From contig NZ_JARQXB010000002.1 in assembly GCF_029543105.1 (NCBI RefSeq), positions 248,001-312,000 on the forward strand: DNA of 64,000 nt, written 5' to 3'. This DNA comes from Stenotrophomonas sp. HITSZ_GD (GTDB taxonomy: Bacteria; Pseudomonadota; Gammaproteobacteria; Xanthomonadales; Xanthomonadaceae). A program made the position numbers and the translations under genes. Shown here piece after piece: positions 29,758 to 37,843 of the stretch (position 1 is the first letter of the stretch; each line of letters opens with the position of its first letter). The notes below the pieces were generated by a model. That model had not been told where the DNA came from. It made no database searches and saw nothing but the letters and a program-made list of their open reading frames with translations.

Positions 29758-31587
29758 TCAACGCACGCTGCCGTTGTTCTCCTGCAGGTCCTTCTTGAAC
29801 GGGATATCCGGCGGCGGACGCGCCTGCGCCGGCTGCTCCTGCATGTTCGGGTTGGTCAGCCCGCAGCCGCCCCCGAACTGCAGCAGCGACACCACGCACT
29901 TGATCTTGGTGTGGGTGCCCGGAATCGGGATCTCGATCTGCTTGACGCCGCTGCGCACCCAATCGGCCAGCAGCGACTGGCTCGGCACCCAGTACTGGTC
30001 GAACGAGGTGGGCGTGTAGTCGTACGGCGGGCGCTTGAGCCAGGTGCCGGCGTCGGCGAGCCGTTCGCGGGTCCAGCCGTCGCCCTCGCCGCCCGGCGCA
30101 CCGCGCGCGGCCTCACCGGCGCCCTGCCCCTCGGCTGGCACGCGCAGGCTGCCGTCGCGGTTGTACAGGCCTTGGCCCTGCGCGCCGGCCACGTCTTCGC
30201 CGGCACGCTGCTGATGGCCCACGCTCCAGTCGTCGCCGGCGGCACGGGTATCCCAGCCGCCGCTGCGGTCGGCCGCGCGCGGGCCGCTGCCCCCGGTGGC
30301 GGCGGCATGGCCGGCCGGGCGATCGCTCGCGTTGCGTCCATTGCCGGCGGCCGCCTGCGTGGCGCCTTGGCCCGGGGTCGGCGTGGACGCCGGCGCGTTG
30401 CCGCTGACGGTGCTGGACGCGGTGGCCGCCGTGGTCGACGCCGCGGCGTCGCGGCCGGTGTCGGTCGCGGCGGGGGCGCTGGCCGCGGCGGGGGCCGGGG
30501 CGGCCTCGCTGGCCGGCGCGGGACTGGGGGCGGCGTCCGCCGGATTCGGCAGTTCGATCTGCCGCACCTGCAGGTCCGGCGCACGCACCGGGGGCACGGG
30601 CACATCGCGCGGGCGCGGCTGCGGCACGGTGATATCCGGCGTGGCGACGGCGACGACTTCGCGCTCGCGCACCTGCGGCATGGCCGGCCGCACGCTCGGC
30701 GCATCGACTTCGCGCACGCGAGGGGCGACCAGCGCGGGACGTTCGGCCACCACCACCTGGCGTTCGCGCACCTGCACCGGCGGGGGCGTCACCTCGCGCG
30801 GCGAAGGCACCGCCAGCTCCACCGGCTGCGGCGGCGGCAAGGTGAAATCGGTGGTGGTGATCGGTGTCTCGGTGACCTGCAGCGGTTGGTTGGCGATCAC
30901 CGGCTCGGGCAGGCGCGGCGTGGGCAGCGTCATCGGCGGCGCGGTCAGCGGTTCGCTGGTCGGCTCGGTTTCCGTGGCATCGCTGCGGGCCTGCGCCGGG
31001 GCCGGCGGCGGCGGGGCGGCGGCGGCCGGGGCGGCGCTGGCCCGCGCGGCCGCCTGCGCACGCGTGGCGCGGCGCGCGGCCGTGGCTTGGCGCGCGGGCG
31101 CCGGCGAGGCCGCGCCGCCCGCATCGGGCTCGCCCGGTCCGCCGCCGGTGTCGGCCGGCGAACCGCGCCCGATCATCTCCAGCTTGACGCGCCCGGCCTC
31201 GCCGCCTTCCTCGCTCGGCTGCGCCCAGCGCACCACCGCCACCCACAGCAGCAGTGCGAAAAACGCCAAGTGGATGAAGAAACTCGCCAGTACGGCGAGC
31301 CAGTGATAGGGGCGCTCGTCACGTGGGCGCGGCTCCCACTGCTGCCACCACAGGCGGCGGAAGGCCTGCCATCTCGACAGCGGCGGCAACACGCCGGCCG
31401 AAGCGCGCGGCGGCCGCTGCGCCACGATGTCGGTCATCTCGCGCGAGGGATACGCCACCGAGGCCACCACGTCGCGCGTGCGCGCCCAGTGGCCCCAGGC
31501 GAACGGCAGCCCGGTGCGCCGGTCCAGCAGCGGGCCCACCGGCTTGCGTGCCAGCAGGGCGTCGATGAGATCGGCGGCTTTCGTCAC
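29758..31587 (-). CDS. Proline-rich single-span membrane protein (transmembrane repetitive type)
   Basis: This 609-residue protein resembles what I recall being annotated in Xanthomonadaceae as a transmembrane repetitive protein; its function is unknown. After ~90 cytoplasmic residues there is one membrane helix (WLAVLASFFIHLAFFALLLWVAVVRW). A ~400-residue Ala/Pro/Arg/Val-rich, low-complexity region follows, with recurring VREREVVV, RPRDVPVPPVR and VTPPPVQVRERQ motifs. The C-terminal ~100 residues look folded and conserved (DYTPTSFDQYWVPSQSLLADW, KCVVSLLQFGGGCGL). The topology recalls TonB-like envelope-spanning proteins, but there is no TonB C-domain. It is followed 18 bp upstream by nfuA on the same strand. 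Confidence 0.75.
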   Translation of the reverse strand: MTKAADLIDALLARKPVGPLLDRRTGLPFAWGHWARTRDVVASVAYPSREMTDIVAQRPPRASAGVLPPLSRWQAFRRLWWQQWEPRPRDERPYHWLAVLASFFIHLAFFALLLWVAVVRWAQPSEEGGEAGRVKLEMIGRGSPADTGGGPGEPDAGGAASPAPARQATAARRATRAQAAARASAAPAAAAPPPPAPAQARSDATETEPTSEPLTAPPMTLPTPRLPEPVIANQPLQVTETPITTTDFTLPPPQPVELAVPSPREVTPPPVQVRERQVVVAERPALVAPRVREVDAPSVRPAMPQVREREVVAVATPDITVPQPRPRDVPVPPVRAPDLQVRQIELPNPADAAPSPAPASEAAPAPAAASAPAATDTGRDAAASTTAATASSTVSGNAPASTPTPGQGATQAAAGNGRNASDRPAGHAAATGGSGPRAADRSGGWDTRAAGDDWSVGHQQRAGEDVAGAQGQGLYNRDGSLRVPAEGQGAGEAARGAPGGEGDGWTRERLADAGTWLKRPPYDYTPTSFDQYWVPSQSLLADWVRSGVKQIEIPIPGTHTKIKCVVSLLQFGGGCGLTNPNMQEQPAQARPPPDIPFKKDLQENNGSVR

Positions 31588-31605
31588 CGGCGCGGCGCGG
31601 TCAGG

Positions 31606-32202
31606 TCAGGCCGCGTCGCGCGGAATGTAGGGCGCATCGCCGGTGGTGTGGTCGGTGGCATCGCGCACCGCGGTCACACCGGGCACGCGCCCCATCAACG
31701 TCTTCTCGATGCCCTGCTTGAGGGTCACGTCGGCCATGCCGCAGCCGTGGCAGCCGCCGCCGAAGCGCAGCAGCACCACGCCGTCGCCGGACACTTCCTG
31801 CACCGCCACGCGCCCGCCGTGCGAGGCCAGCTGCGGGTTGATCTCGTTCTCCACCACCCAGCGCACGCGTTCCACCAGCGAGGCGGCATCGCCCGGCGCT
31901 TCGCCCTTGATCTTGGGCGCCTTGATGGTGAGCTGCTGGTTGCCGGTGGCCTGGGTGACGTAGTCGATCTCGGCGCCGTCAAGCCACTGCACGCTGTCGG
32001 CGGCGATGTAGAGGGTGAAGCCTTCGCAATCCACCGCCCACTCGTCGCCGGCCAGGTCGGCCGGCTCGGCGAATTCGAGGCGCGCGTCCGCGCGCGGCGT
32101 GCCGGGGTCCATGGCGCTCAGGCGCACGCCCATGCCGGGCACGCCCTCGCGTTCGATCAGGCGGCGGAAGTGGCCCTGCGCTTTGTCGGATATCTGGATC
32201 AT
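31606..32202 (-). CDS. nfuA: Fe-S biogenesis protein NfuA
   Basis: NfuA carries 4Fe-4S clusters to client enzymes under stress. The 198-residue protein has a degenerate A-type domain (residues ~1-95, lacking the three cysteines of IscA) followed by the NifU-like domain. Its cluster-ligand motif [16 protein letters not shown] lies near residue 150. Size and order match E. coli NfuA. It starts at ATG 32202, diverging from phhB across an 87-bp gap. Confidence 0.95.
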   Translation of the reverse strand: MIQISDKAQGHFRRLIEREGVPGMGVRLSAMDPGTPRADARLEFAEPADLAGDEWAVDCEGFTLYIAADSVQWLDGAEIDYVTQATGNQQLTIKAPKIKGEAPGDAASLVERVRWVVENEINPQLASHGGRVAVQEVSGDGVVLLRFGGGCHGCGMADVTLKQGIEKTLMGRVPGVTAVRDATDHTTGDAPYIPRDAA

Positions 32203-32289
32203 TTGGTTATTCTACCCCTGTAGCGCCAGCGCCCCATGCAGTCCGTGCACGCGTCGCCCGGCATCTTCCGTTACCGCGAGGACTTCCCC

Positions 32290-32640
32290 ATGACAGACCT
32301 GATTCCCCTACAGCGGGCGCATTGCCTGCCGCGCAAGGGCACCGAGCACAAGCTGGGCGAAGCGCGACTGGCGGAACTGCTGCCCCAGGTCCCCGGCTGG
32401 GAACTGGCCGAAGGCGGCAACGCCCTCACCCGGACCTTCCCCTTCGACAACTACTACGAAACCATGGCCTTCGTGAACGCGTTGGCATGGATCGCCCACG
32501 GCGAAGACCATCACCCCGACCTGGGCGTGCATTACAACCGCGCCGTGGTCCGCTTTTCCACCCATGATGTCGGCGGCCTGAGCGAGAACGACTTCATCTG
32601 CGCGGCCAAGGCCTCCGCCCTCGTCGACCCAGGAGTGTGA
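32290..32640 (+). CDS. phhB: Pterin-4a-carbinolamine dehydratase
   Basis: PhhB regenerates dihydropterin from 4a-hydroxytetrahydrobiopterin, usually serving phenylalanine hydroxylase. The 116-residue protein has the active-site motif [33 protein letters not shown]. The open frame extends upstream, but ATG 32290 ([12 protein letters not shown]) gives a family-normal start. phhA is not in the window. The stop is 2 bp from the next start. Confidence 0.95.
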   Translation: MTDLIPLQRAHCLPRKGTEHKLGEARLAELLPQVPGWELAEGGNALTRTFPFDNYYETMAFVNALAWIAHGEDHHPDLGVHYNRAVVRFSTHDVGGLSENDFICAAKASALVDPGV

Positions 32641-32642
32641 CG

Positions 32643-33062
32643 ATGCACCAGACCCACCGGATCGCCCTGCCCGCGCTCGCCGCGCTGGCCCTCGCCGCCT
32701 GCGGCAAATCCGAGGCGCCCGCCGCGCCGGCCGTCGCGCCGACCGAACTGGCGGCCATCGAGACCCCGCCGCCGGCCTATCCCATCGAGCTGGCCTGCGC
32801 CGGCGCCGGTGGCCAGACCGTGCTGAAGGTGACCGTCGGCACCGAAGGCACGCCGACCGAGGTCGCGCTGGTCAAGAGCAGCGGCCAGACCCAACTGGAC
32901 CAGCTGGCGCAGGAGAAGGTGCGCGGATGGAAGTTCCGCGCCGCCACGCGCAACGGCCAGCCGGTGGCGCAGACCATCCAGGTGCCGGTGGACTTCAAGC
33001 CGCCGGTGCCCAAGCCGGACGAGTGCTTCGCCATCGAGGAACGCGCCAAGCGCGGCGGCTGA
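32643..33062 (+). CDS. TonB C-terminal-domain lipoprotein
   Basis: This 139-residue protein has a lipobox (LAALALAAC) and a TonB C-terminal-like domain. The segments GGQTVLKVTVGTEGTPTEVALVKSSGQTQLDQLAQEKVRGWKFRAATRNGQPVAQTIQVPVDF match the VxVxxxGxxxxxxVxxSSGxxxLDxAAxxAVxxWxFxPA pattern. There is no transmembrane anchor or proline-rich spanning region, so it is unlikely to be a full TonB. The AGGAG at 32631 is 7 bp from ATG 32643 but only 1 bp from an alternative GTG at 32637, which decides for the ATG. Confidence 0.85.
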   Translation: MHQTHRIALPALAALALAACGKSEAPAAPAVAPTELAAIETPPPAYPIELACAGAGGQTVLKVTVGTEGTPTEVALVKSSGQTQLDQLAQEKVRGWKFRAATRNGQPVAQTIQVPVDFKPPVPKPDECFAIEERAKRGG

Positions 33063-33084
33063 GCGCCGCGGCACGGCCACTGCT

Positions 33085-33117
33085 AACGCCCGGCGCTGCG
33101 CCGGGCGTTGCATTTTT
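33085..33117 (+). terminator. Terminator after the phhB-TonB-domain unit
   Basis: A perfect 11-bp stem AACGCCCGGCG / CGCCGGGCGTT with a CTG loop (33085-33095 with 33099-33109) is followed by T5 at 33113-33117. The T-run touches the stop codon of the convergent dehydrogenase gene. Confidence 0.9.
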
Positions 33118-35207
33118 CAGCGCCGCCGGCGACGCCGCCACAGCGCACGCAGCCCCCAGACGGCACCGCCGAGCAGCAGCAGCGCGGCGCTCGCCAGCAC
33201 GGCCATGCGCACCGCCACGCCATGCTGGAACACCACCTCCTCGCCCTGCCCGTCCAGCGCGTAGGCGATGACGTAGTCGCCCATCGGGCCGAGCCCTTCG
33301 CGGCCACCGGCGGCGATCACCACGTACTGGCGCCCCGCCACCGCGTACACCGACGGCGTGGCCTGCCCACCGGCCGGCAGCTTGGCATCCCACAGCGTCT
33401 TGCCGGTGGCGGTATCCAGCGCGCGCAGCCGCGCATCGCCCGAGCCGCCGATGAAGGTAACGCCGCCCGCGGTGGCGGTCGCGCCGCCGAGAATCGGCAG
33501 GCCCGCTTCCAGCGGCAGCCACGGCAGCGTTTCCTCCAGCGTGCCCAGCGGGCGCTCCCAGGCGACCTGGCGCGTGCGCAGGTCCACGGCCACCATCCGG
33601 CCCCACGGCGGCGCCACGCACGGCGTGCCCTTGGCCGACTTCAGCACGCCACGGCGCATGCCGTAGGCGGTGCCGTCCATGCTGTTGAATTCCTGGCCGG
33701 GGTAATGCGCGCTGTCGTCCCAGTCGAACTGTTCGCGCGGGATCAACGCCACCTGCATCGGCAGGTCGGTCACCGGCAGGATCGCCAGCTGGCGCTGCGG
33801 GTCGATGGCGATGCCGCCCCAGTTCACGCCACCGGCCCAGCCCGGCAGCGCGATCGTGCCGCGCACGCTCGGCGGGGTGAAGATGCCTTCCGAACGCAGC
33901 TGGGCGATTTGCGCTTCGCAATCGCGGCGCTCCCCCGGCGTCGGGCCCCAGGCGTCGGCGGGCGTCACCGGCGTCATGCGCGACAGGCGCAGCGCGGGCT
34001 CGGGCATCGGCTGCGTGGGCGAGGCATGTTCGCCGGGCACGTCGGAGGCCGGCACCGGCACTTCGCTGATCGGGAATACCGGGGCGCCGGTGCGGCGGTC
34101 GAAGGCGAACAGGAAGCCGGTCTTGGTCGCCTGCAACACCGCCTCGCGCGGGCCTTGCGCGGTCTGCACGGTGGCCAGTGCCGGCTGCGAGGCCAGGTCG
34201 TAATCCCACAGGTCGTGGTGCACCAGTTGCTGCGCCCAGACGCGACGGCCGGTATGCAGGTCGAGCGCGACCAGCGAGTTGGCATCGCGGTTGTCGCCGG
34301 TGCGCTCGCCGCCGAAGTAATCCGGGCTGGCGGAACCGGTCGGCACGTAGACCAGGCCCAGCGCGGGGTCCACCGACAACGGCGCCCAGGCGTTCGCCGC
34401 GCCCACGGTGGCCGCCTGCGCCGGCACCCAGCCCTGCGCGGCGGCCTGCGCCGGATCGCGTGGCACCGGGTCCCAGCGCCACAGCTCGCGGCCGTCGCGC
34501 ACGTCGTAGCCGCGCACCACGCCCTGCTCCAACGCGCTGGCGCGGTTGTCGCCGATGGAGCTGCCCACCACCATCACGCCTTCGGCGATGACCGGCGGCG
34601 AGGTCACCGCGTAGTTCTGCCAGCGCGCGTCGGGGGCCGAGCGGATCGCCACGCCCTGGCGCAGGTCGATCTGGCCGGCGCTGCCGAACTGCGCGCACGG
34701 CTTGCCGTCGGCCGCGTCCACCGCGATGAGCCGCGCGTCCAGCGTGCCGTAGACGATGCGTTCGCGGCACGGCGCGCCGGGCGCGGCCCGCGGATCGCGC
34801 CAGAAGCTCACGCCGCGCGAGGCCGGATCGCTGTAGGCACGGTCGCGCGCGACCTTCGCATCGTGCGACCACAGCTCGCGCCCGCTCGCCGCGTCCAGCG
34901 CAAAAGCGATGCCGGTGCCGGTATTGAGGTACATGCGTCCGCCAATCACCAGCGGGTTGGCCTCGAAGCGGCGGCGCTCGGGGTCCGGCAGGCCGGCGCC
35001 GAGTTCGCCGGTGCGGAACGACCAGGCGATGCGCAGCCGGTGCACGTTGTCCGCGGTGATCTGCGTGAGCGGCGAATACTGCCCGCCGCCGGGCGCGCCG
35101 GCGTAGTGCGCCCAGTCGCCCTGCGTGCCCGGGTTGGCCGCGCCCGTGGCCGCCGCCAGGGCCAATACGACGAGGGCGCCGCGTGCGCCGGTCCGATGCC
35201 AGTCCAT
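33117..35207 (-). CDS. PQQ-dependent membrane dehydrogenase, C-terminally anchored
   Basis: This 696-residue quinoprotein of the glucose/quinate dehydrogenase group has a Sec signal (ALVVLALAAATGAANP) and then a PQQ beta-propeller. Recognisable segments are WAHYAGAPGGGQYSPLTQIT, ANAWAPLSVDPALGLVYVPTGS, VHHDLWDYDLASQPAL and GGVNWGGIAIDP. Membrane glucose dehydrogenase (Gcd) has five N-terminal helices. Here they are missing, and one helix plus an Arg-rich tail (VRMAVLASAALLLLGGAVWGLRALWRRRRRR) sits at the C-terminus. GGAG six bases before ATG 35207 favours that start over one four codons upstream. The substrate is not predictable; no pqq genes are present. Confidence 0.88.
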   Translation of the reverse strand: MDWHRTGARGALVVLALAAATGAANPGTQGDWAHYAGAPGGGQYSPLTQITADNVHRLRIAWSFRTGELGAGLPDPERRRFEANPLVIGGRMYLNTGTGIAFALDAASGRELWSHDAKVARDRAYSDPASRGVSFWRDPRAAPGAPCRERIVYGTLDARLIAVDAADGKPCAQFGSAGQIDLRQGVAIRSAPDARWQNYAVTSPPVIAEGVMVVGSSIGDNRASALEQGVVRGYDVRDGRELWRWDPVPRDPAQAAAQGWVPAQAATVGAANAWAPLSVDPALGLVYVPTGSASPDYFGGERTGDNRDANSLVALDLHTGRRVWAQQLVHHDLWDYDLASQPALATVQTAQGPREAVLQATKTGFLFAFDRRTGAPVFPISEVPVPASDVPGEHASPTQPMPEPALRLSRMTPVTPADAWGPTPGERRDCEAQIAQLRSEGIFTPPSVRGTIALPGWAGGVNWGGIAIDPQRQLAILPVTDLPMQVALIPREQFDWDDSAHYPGQEFNSMDGTAYGMRRGVLKSAKGTPCVAPPWGRMVAVDLRTRQVAWERPLGTLEETLPWLPLEAGLPILGGATATAGGVTFIGGSGDARLRALDTATGKTLWDAKLPAGGQATPSVYAVAGRQYVVIAAGGREGLGPMGDYVIAYALDGQGEEVVFQHGVAVRMAVLASAALLLLGGAVWGLRALWRRRRRR

Positions 35208-35375
35208 ATCCCGCTCCATGTCCGATAGGCCACGCAGTGTGGCGGCCGGCCGTGCGGGGTCGGGGCGCGATGTGACGAAACGCGGTCCCTGGGGGACGAA
35301 CCGCGGGGCCGCCGGGGCCGATGCAGCGCCCGGAACCACCTCGCCGCCTTCACCCGCGCCCCGCATACTGCGCCC

Positions 35376-36185
35376 GTGCCGACCCTCTTCCCTTCCGCCG
35401 TCTGGATCGCCCTCGCCGTCACGCTCGCCGCCGGCCTGGCCACCGGGCTCGGCAGCCTGATGGTGATCTTCTCCCGCCGGCCGGACCCGCGCCTGCTGGC
35501 CTTCGGGCTGGCCTTCGCCGGGGGCGCGATGGTCTACGTCTCGCTGACCGAGATCCTCGGCAAATCCATCGCCTCGTTCTCGGAAAGCTATGGCCCGCAG
35601 TGGGGGTTCGCCGCCGGCACCGCCGCCTTCCTCGGCGGCATGGGGCTGATCGTGCTGATCGACCATTTCGTGCCCAACCCGCACGACGGCCTGAGCGTGG
35701 ACGACCCGGCCTTCCACGACGACAACCGCGCCTACATCAAGCGCGTGGGCCTGCTCACCGCCGTGGCGATCACCGCGCACAACTTCCCCGAGGGCCTGGC
35801 GACCTTCTTCGCCACGCTCGACAACCCCTCGGTCGGCATGCCGCTGGCCCTGGCCATCGCGATCCACAACATCCCCGAAGGCATCGCCATCGCCGTGCCG
35901 GTGTACTTCGCCACCCATCGCAAGGACTACGCCTTCATCGCCAGCCTGGTCTCGGGGCTGGCCGAGCCCCTGGGCGCGCTGATCGGCTACCTGCTGTTGT
36001 CCCGCTTCCTCAGCCCGGCGGTGTTCGGCGCGGTGTTCGGGGTGATCGCCGGCATCATGGTGTTCCTGGCGCTGGACGAACTGCTGCCGGCCGCCAAGCG
36101 CTACGCCAAGGGCCACGAGACCGTGTACGGCCTGGTCGGCGGCATGGCGACGCTGGCCATCAGCCTGGTGCTGTTCAAGTGGTGA
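35376..36185 (+). CDS. zupT: Zinc transporter ZupT
   Basis: ZupT is a ZIP-family inner-membrane importer for zinc and other divalent metals. The 269-residue product has eight helices and the two ZIP metal motifs HNFPEGLATFFATL and HNIPEGIAIAVPVYF, plus GLAEPLGALIGYLLL. A short histidine/aspartate loop lies between helices 3 and 4 (DHFVPNPHDG). Length matches E. coli ZupT (257). The start is GTG at 35376. It converges with rluC, leaving 9 bp between stops. Confidence 0.95.
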   Translation: MPTLFPSAVWIALAVTLAAGLATGLGSLMVIFSRRPDPRLLAFGLAFAGGAMVYVSLTEILGKSIASFSESYGPQWGFAAGTAAFLGGMGLIVLIDHFVPNPHDGLSVDDPAFHDDNRAYIKRVGLLTAVAITAHNFPEGLATFFATLDNPSVGMPLALAIAIHNIPEGIAIAVPVYFATHRKDYAFIASLVSGLAEPLGALIGYLLLSRFLSPAVFGAVFGVIAGIMVFLALDELLPAAKRYAKGHETVYGLVGGMATLAISLVLFKW

Positions 36186-36194
36186 GCGGGTGGC

Positions 36195-37439
36195 TCAGCC
36201 GAGGCGCTCGAGCACCTCGGCCAGCTCCGGGGCGAGCGGCGCGTTGAGCACGTAAGGCGTCTGCCCGCCATCGAGCGCGAACTCCAGCGAGGCGGCATGC
36301 AGGAACAGCCGGCGCAGGCCCACTTGGTCACGCAGGCGCTTGTTCACCGCCTCCTCGCCGTACTTGTCGTCGCCGGCCACCGGGTGCCCCAGGTGCTGGG
36401 CGTGCACGCGGATCTGGTGGGTACGCCCGGTCTCGATGCGCACCTCGCAATAAGAATGCCCGCCGCGCCGTTCGAGCACGCGGAAATGGCTCAGCGAGGG
36501 CTTGCCCTCCGGCCGCACCTGCACGTGGCGCTCGCCGCCTTGGCGCAGGCCCACGTGCAGCGGCGCATCCACCGTCATCACCCCGTCCGGCAGGCGGCCG
36601 ACCAGCAACGTGAGGTAGCGCTTGGCGATGCCACGGCCCTCCTCGCTGTCGCCTTCGCGCATGAGCGCCTGCAGCTCGGTGAGCGCCGAGCGCTTCTTGG
36701 CGACGATGAGCAGGCCGGAGGTGTCGCGGTCCAGGCGGTGCACGAGCTCCAGCGTCTGGCCCGGGCGCAGCGCGCGCAGGGTCTCGATGGCGCCGAAACT
36801 GATGCCGCTGCCGCCGTGGCTGGCCACCCCGGAGGGCTTGTTGAGCGCCAGCAGGCGGGCGTCCTCGAACACGATGGCCGCCTCCAGCCGCGCCATGTAC
36901 GCCGCGGGCGGCATGGCCTTCTCGCCTTCCTCGGCCACGCGCAGCGGCGGCACGCGCACCTCGTCGCCGGCCTCCAGCTTGCGCTCGGCCTTGGCGCGGC
37001 CCCCGTTCACGCGGACCTGGCCGCTGCGCACCAGCTTGTAGACAAGGCTGCGCGGCGCGCCCTTGAGCTGGCCGAGCAGGAAGTTGTCCAGCCGCTGGCC
37101 GGCGCGATCTTCCGACACCGTGAGATTGCGGGCCTGGGCCCGCTCGGCGGGCGCGGCCGGCGCCTCGCCCGCGGCGGCCACCGGGGGGGCGGCCTTCTCC
37201 GGACGATGCGCAGCGCCCGGCGCGGGACGCGCCGCCACGCCGGGGCGACGGACTTCATCCGGGCCGCGCCCCGGGCGCGAGGCAGCCGGCGCCGGGCGCT
37301 GGCCAGCGCGTGCCTCGCGTTCGACCGCCGGCTTGGCGGCGGCCTTGGCCGCCTGTACCGCACGCAGGGTGCGCGCGGGCTTCTGGCCGGCGGGGCGGGC
37401 GGGCTTGCGGCCGGGCCGCGGGGGTTGGGGGTCGGTCAT
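36195..37439 (-). CDS. rluC: 23S rRNA pseudouridine synthase RluC with long N-terminal extension
   Basis: RluC converts U955, U2504 and U2580 of 23S rRNA to pseudouridine. The catalytic part begins near residue 100: S4 domain (RAGQRLDNFLLGQLKGAPRSLVYKLVRSGQVRVNGG) and catalytic motif ELVHRLDRDTSGLL with the conserved Asp. Then GRTHQIRVHAQHLGHPVAGDDKYG follows. The ~95 residues before this are Arg/Ala/Pro-rich, of low complexity and highly basic, which could help RNA binding. E. coli RluC lacks this extension. It diverges from rne, as in E. coli. Confidence 0.94.
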   Translation of the reverse strand: MTDPQPPRPGRKPARPAGQKPARTLRAVQAAKAAAKPAVEREARAGQRPAPAASRPGRGPDEVRRPGVAARPAPGAAHRPEKAAPPVAAAGEAPAAPAERAQARNLTVSEDRAGQRLDNFLLGQLKGAPRSLVYKLVRSGQVRVNGGRAKAERKLEAGDEVRVPPLRVAEEGEKAMPPAAYMARLEAAIVFEDARLLALNKPSGVASHGGSGISFGAIETLRALRPGQTLELVHRLDRDTSGLLIVAKKRSALTELQALMREGDSEEGRGIAKRYLTLLVGRLPDGVMTVDAPLHVGLRQGGERHVQVRPEGKPSLSHFRVLERRGGHSYCEVRIETGRTHQIRVHAQHLGHPVAGDDKYGEEAVNKRLRDQVGLRRLFLHAASLEFALDGGQTPYVLNAPLAPELAEVLERLG

Positions 37440-37843
37440 TCCGGCTGTTTATTCTGTTACACTCGGCGGGCGAGATAAGGGTTTGATTTCGTTGGAAGTC
37501 GCAGGGCCGAAAGCCCGGCTTTAGACGATTCCGGCACAGTGCGCGGCCACCGCCCCCGGGGCGGCCATGTTAGCGGCTCGCCGGCCTGCCCCGCCATCGC
37601 CGGGTACCTCGGGTACCCGCGCTGAACATGCCCCGTGCGACGCCCCAGCCCGCTGGACGCGGCCGCCGGTTCCATAGCAACTAGAACGTAAAAACAAAGA
37701 GCGCTCCCGCGGCCTGCCGTGGTGTCGTAGCGCTGGAAAGCCCAGCCGGCCCCGTCCGCGCATCGCGCGAGGGATCGGCGAACCGATCCAGAGGCGAAAC
37801 GCCATGGCGTTCCGCGCGGTAGCAGCGCGCGAGGAACGCAACA
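37440..37843 (+). promoter_or_regulatory. rluC-rne divergent region with probable long structured rne leader
   Basis: These 404 bases hold no gene. In E. coli the rne leader is ~360 nt and its hairpins let RNase E control its own mRNA; the same divergent arrangement and length here suggest a comparable leader (inference). Visible structure includes the hairpin GGATCGG-CGAA-CCGATCC at 37772-37789. The palindromes AACGCC-AT-GGCGTT and CGCGC-N7-GCGCG follow just before the SD (GAGGAA) and the ATG at 37844. I cannot point to a convincing -35/-10 pair. Confidence 0.55.

Noticed and set aside
35208-36116. 300-codon upstream extension of the PQQ dehydrogenase
   Set aside because: It is antisense to zupT and not family-like; the signal peptide and GGAG site support ATG 35207.
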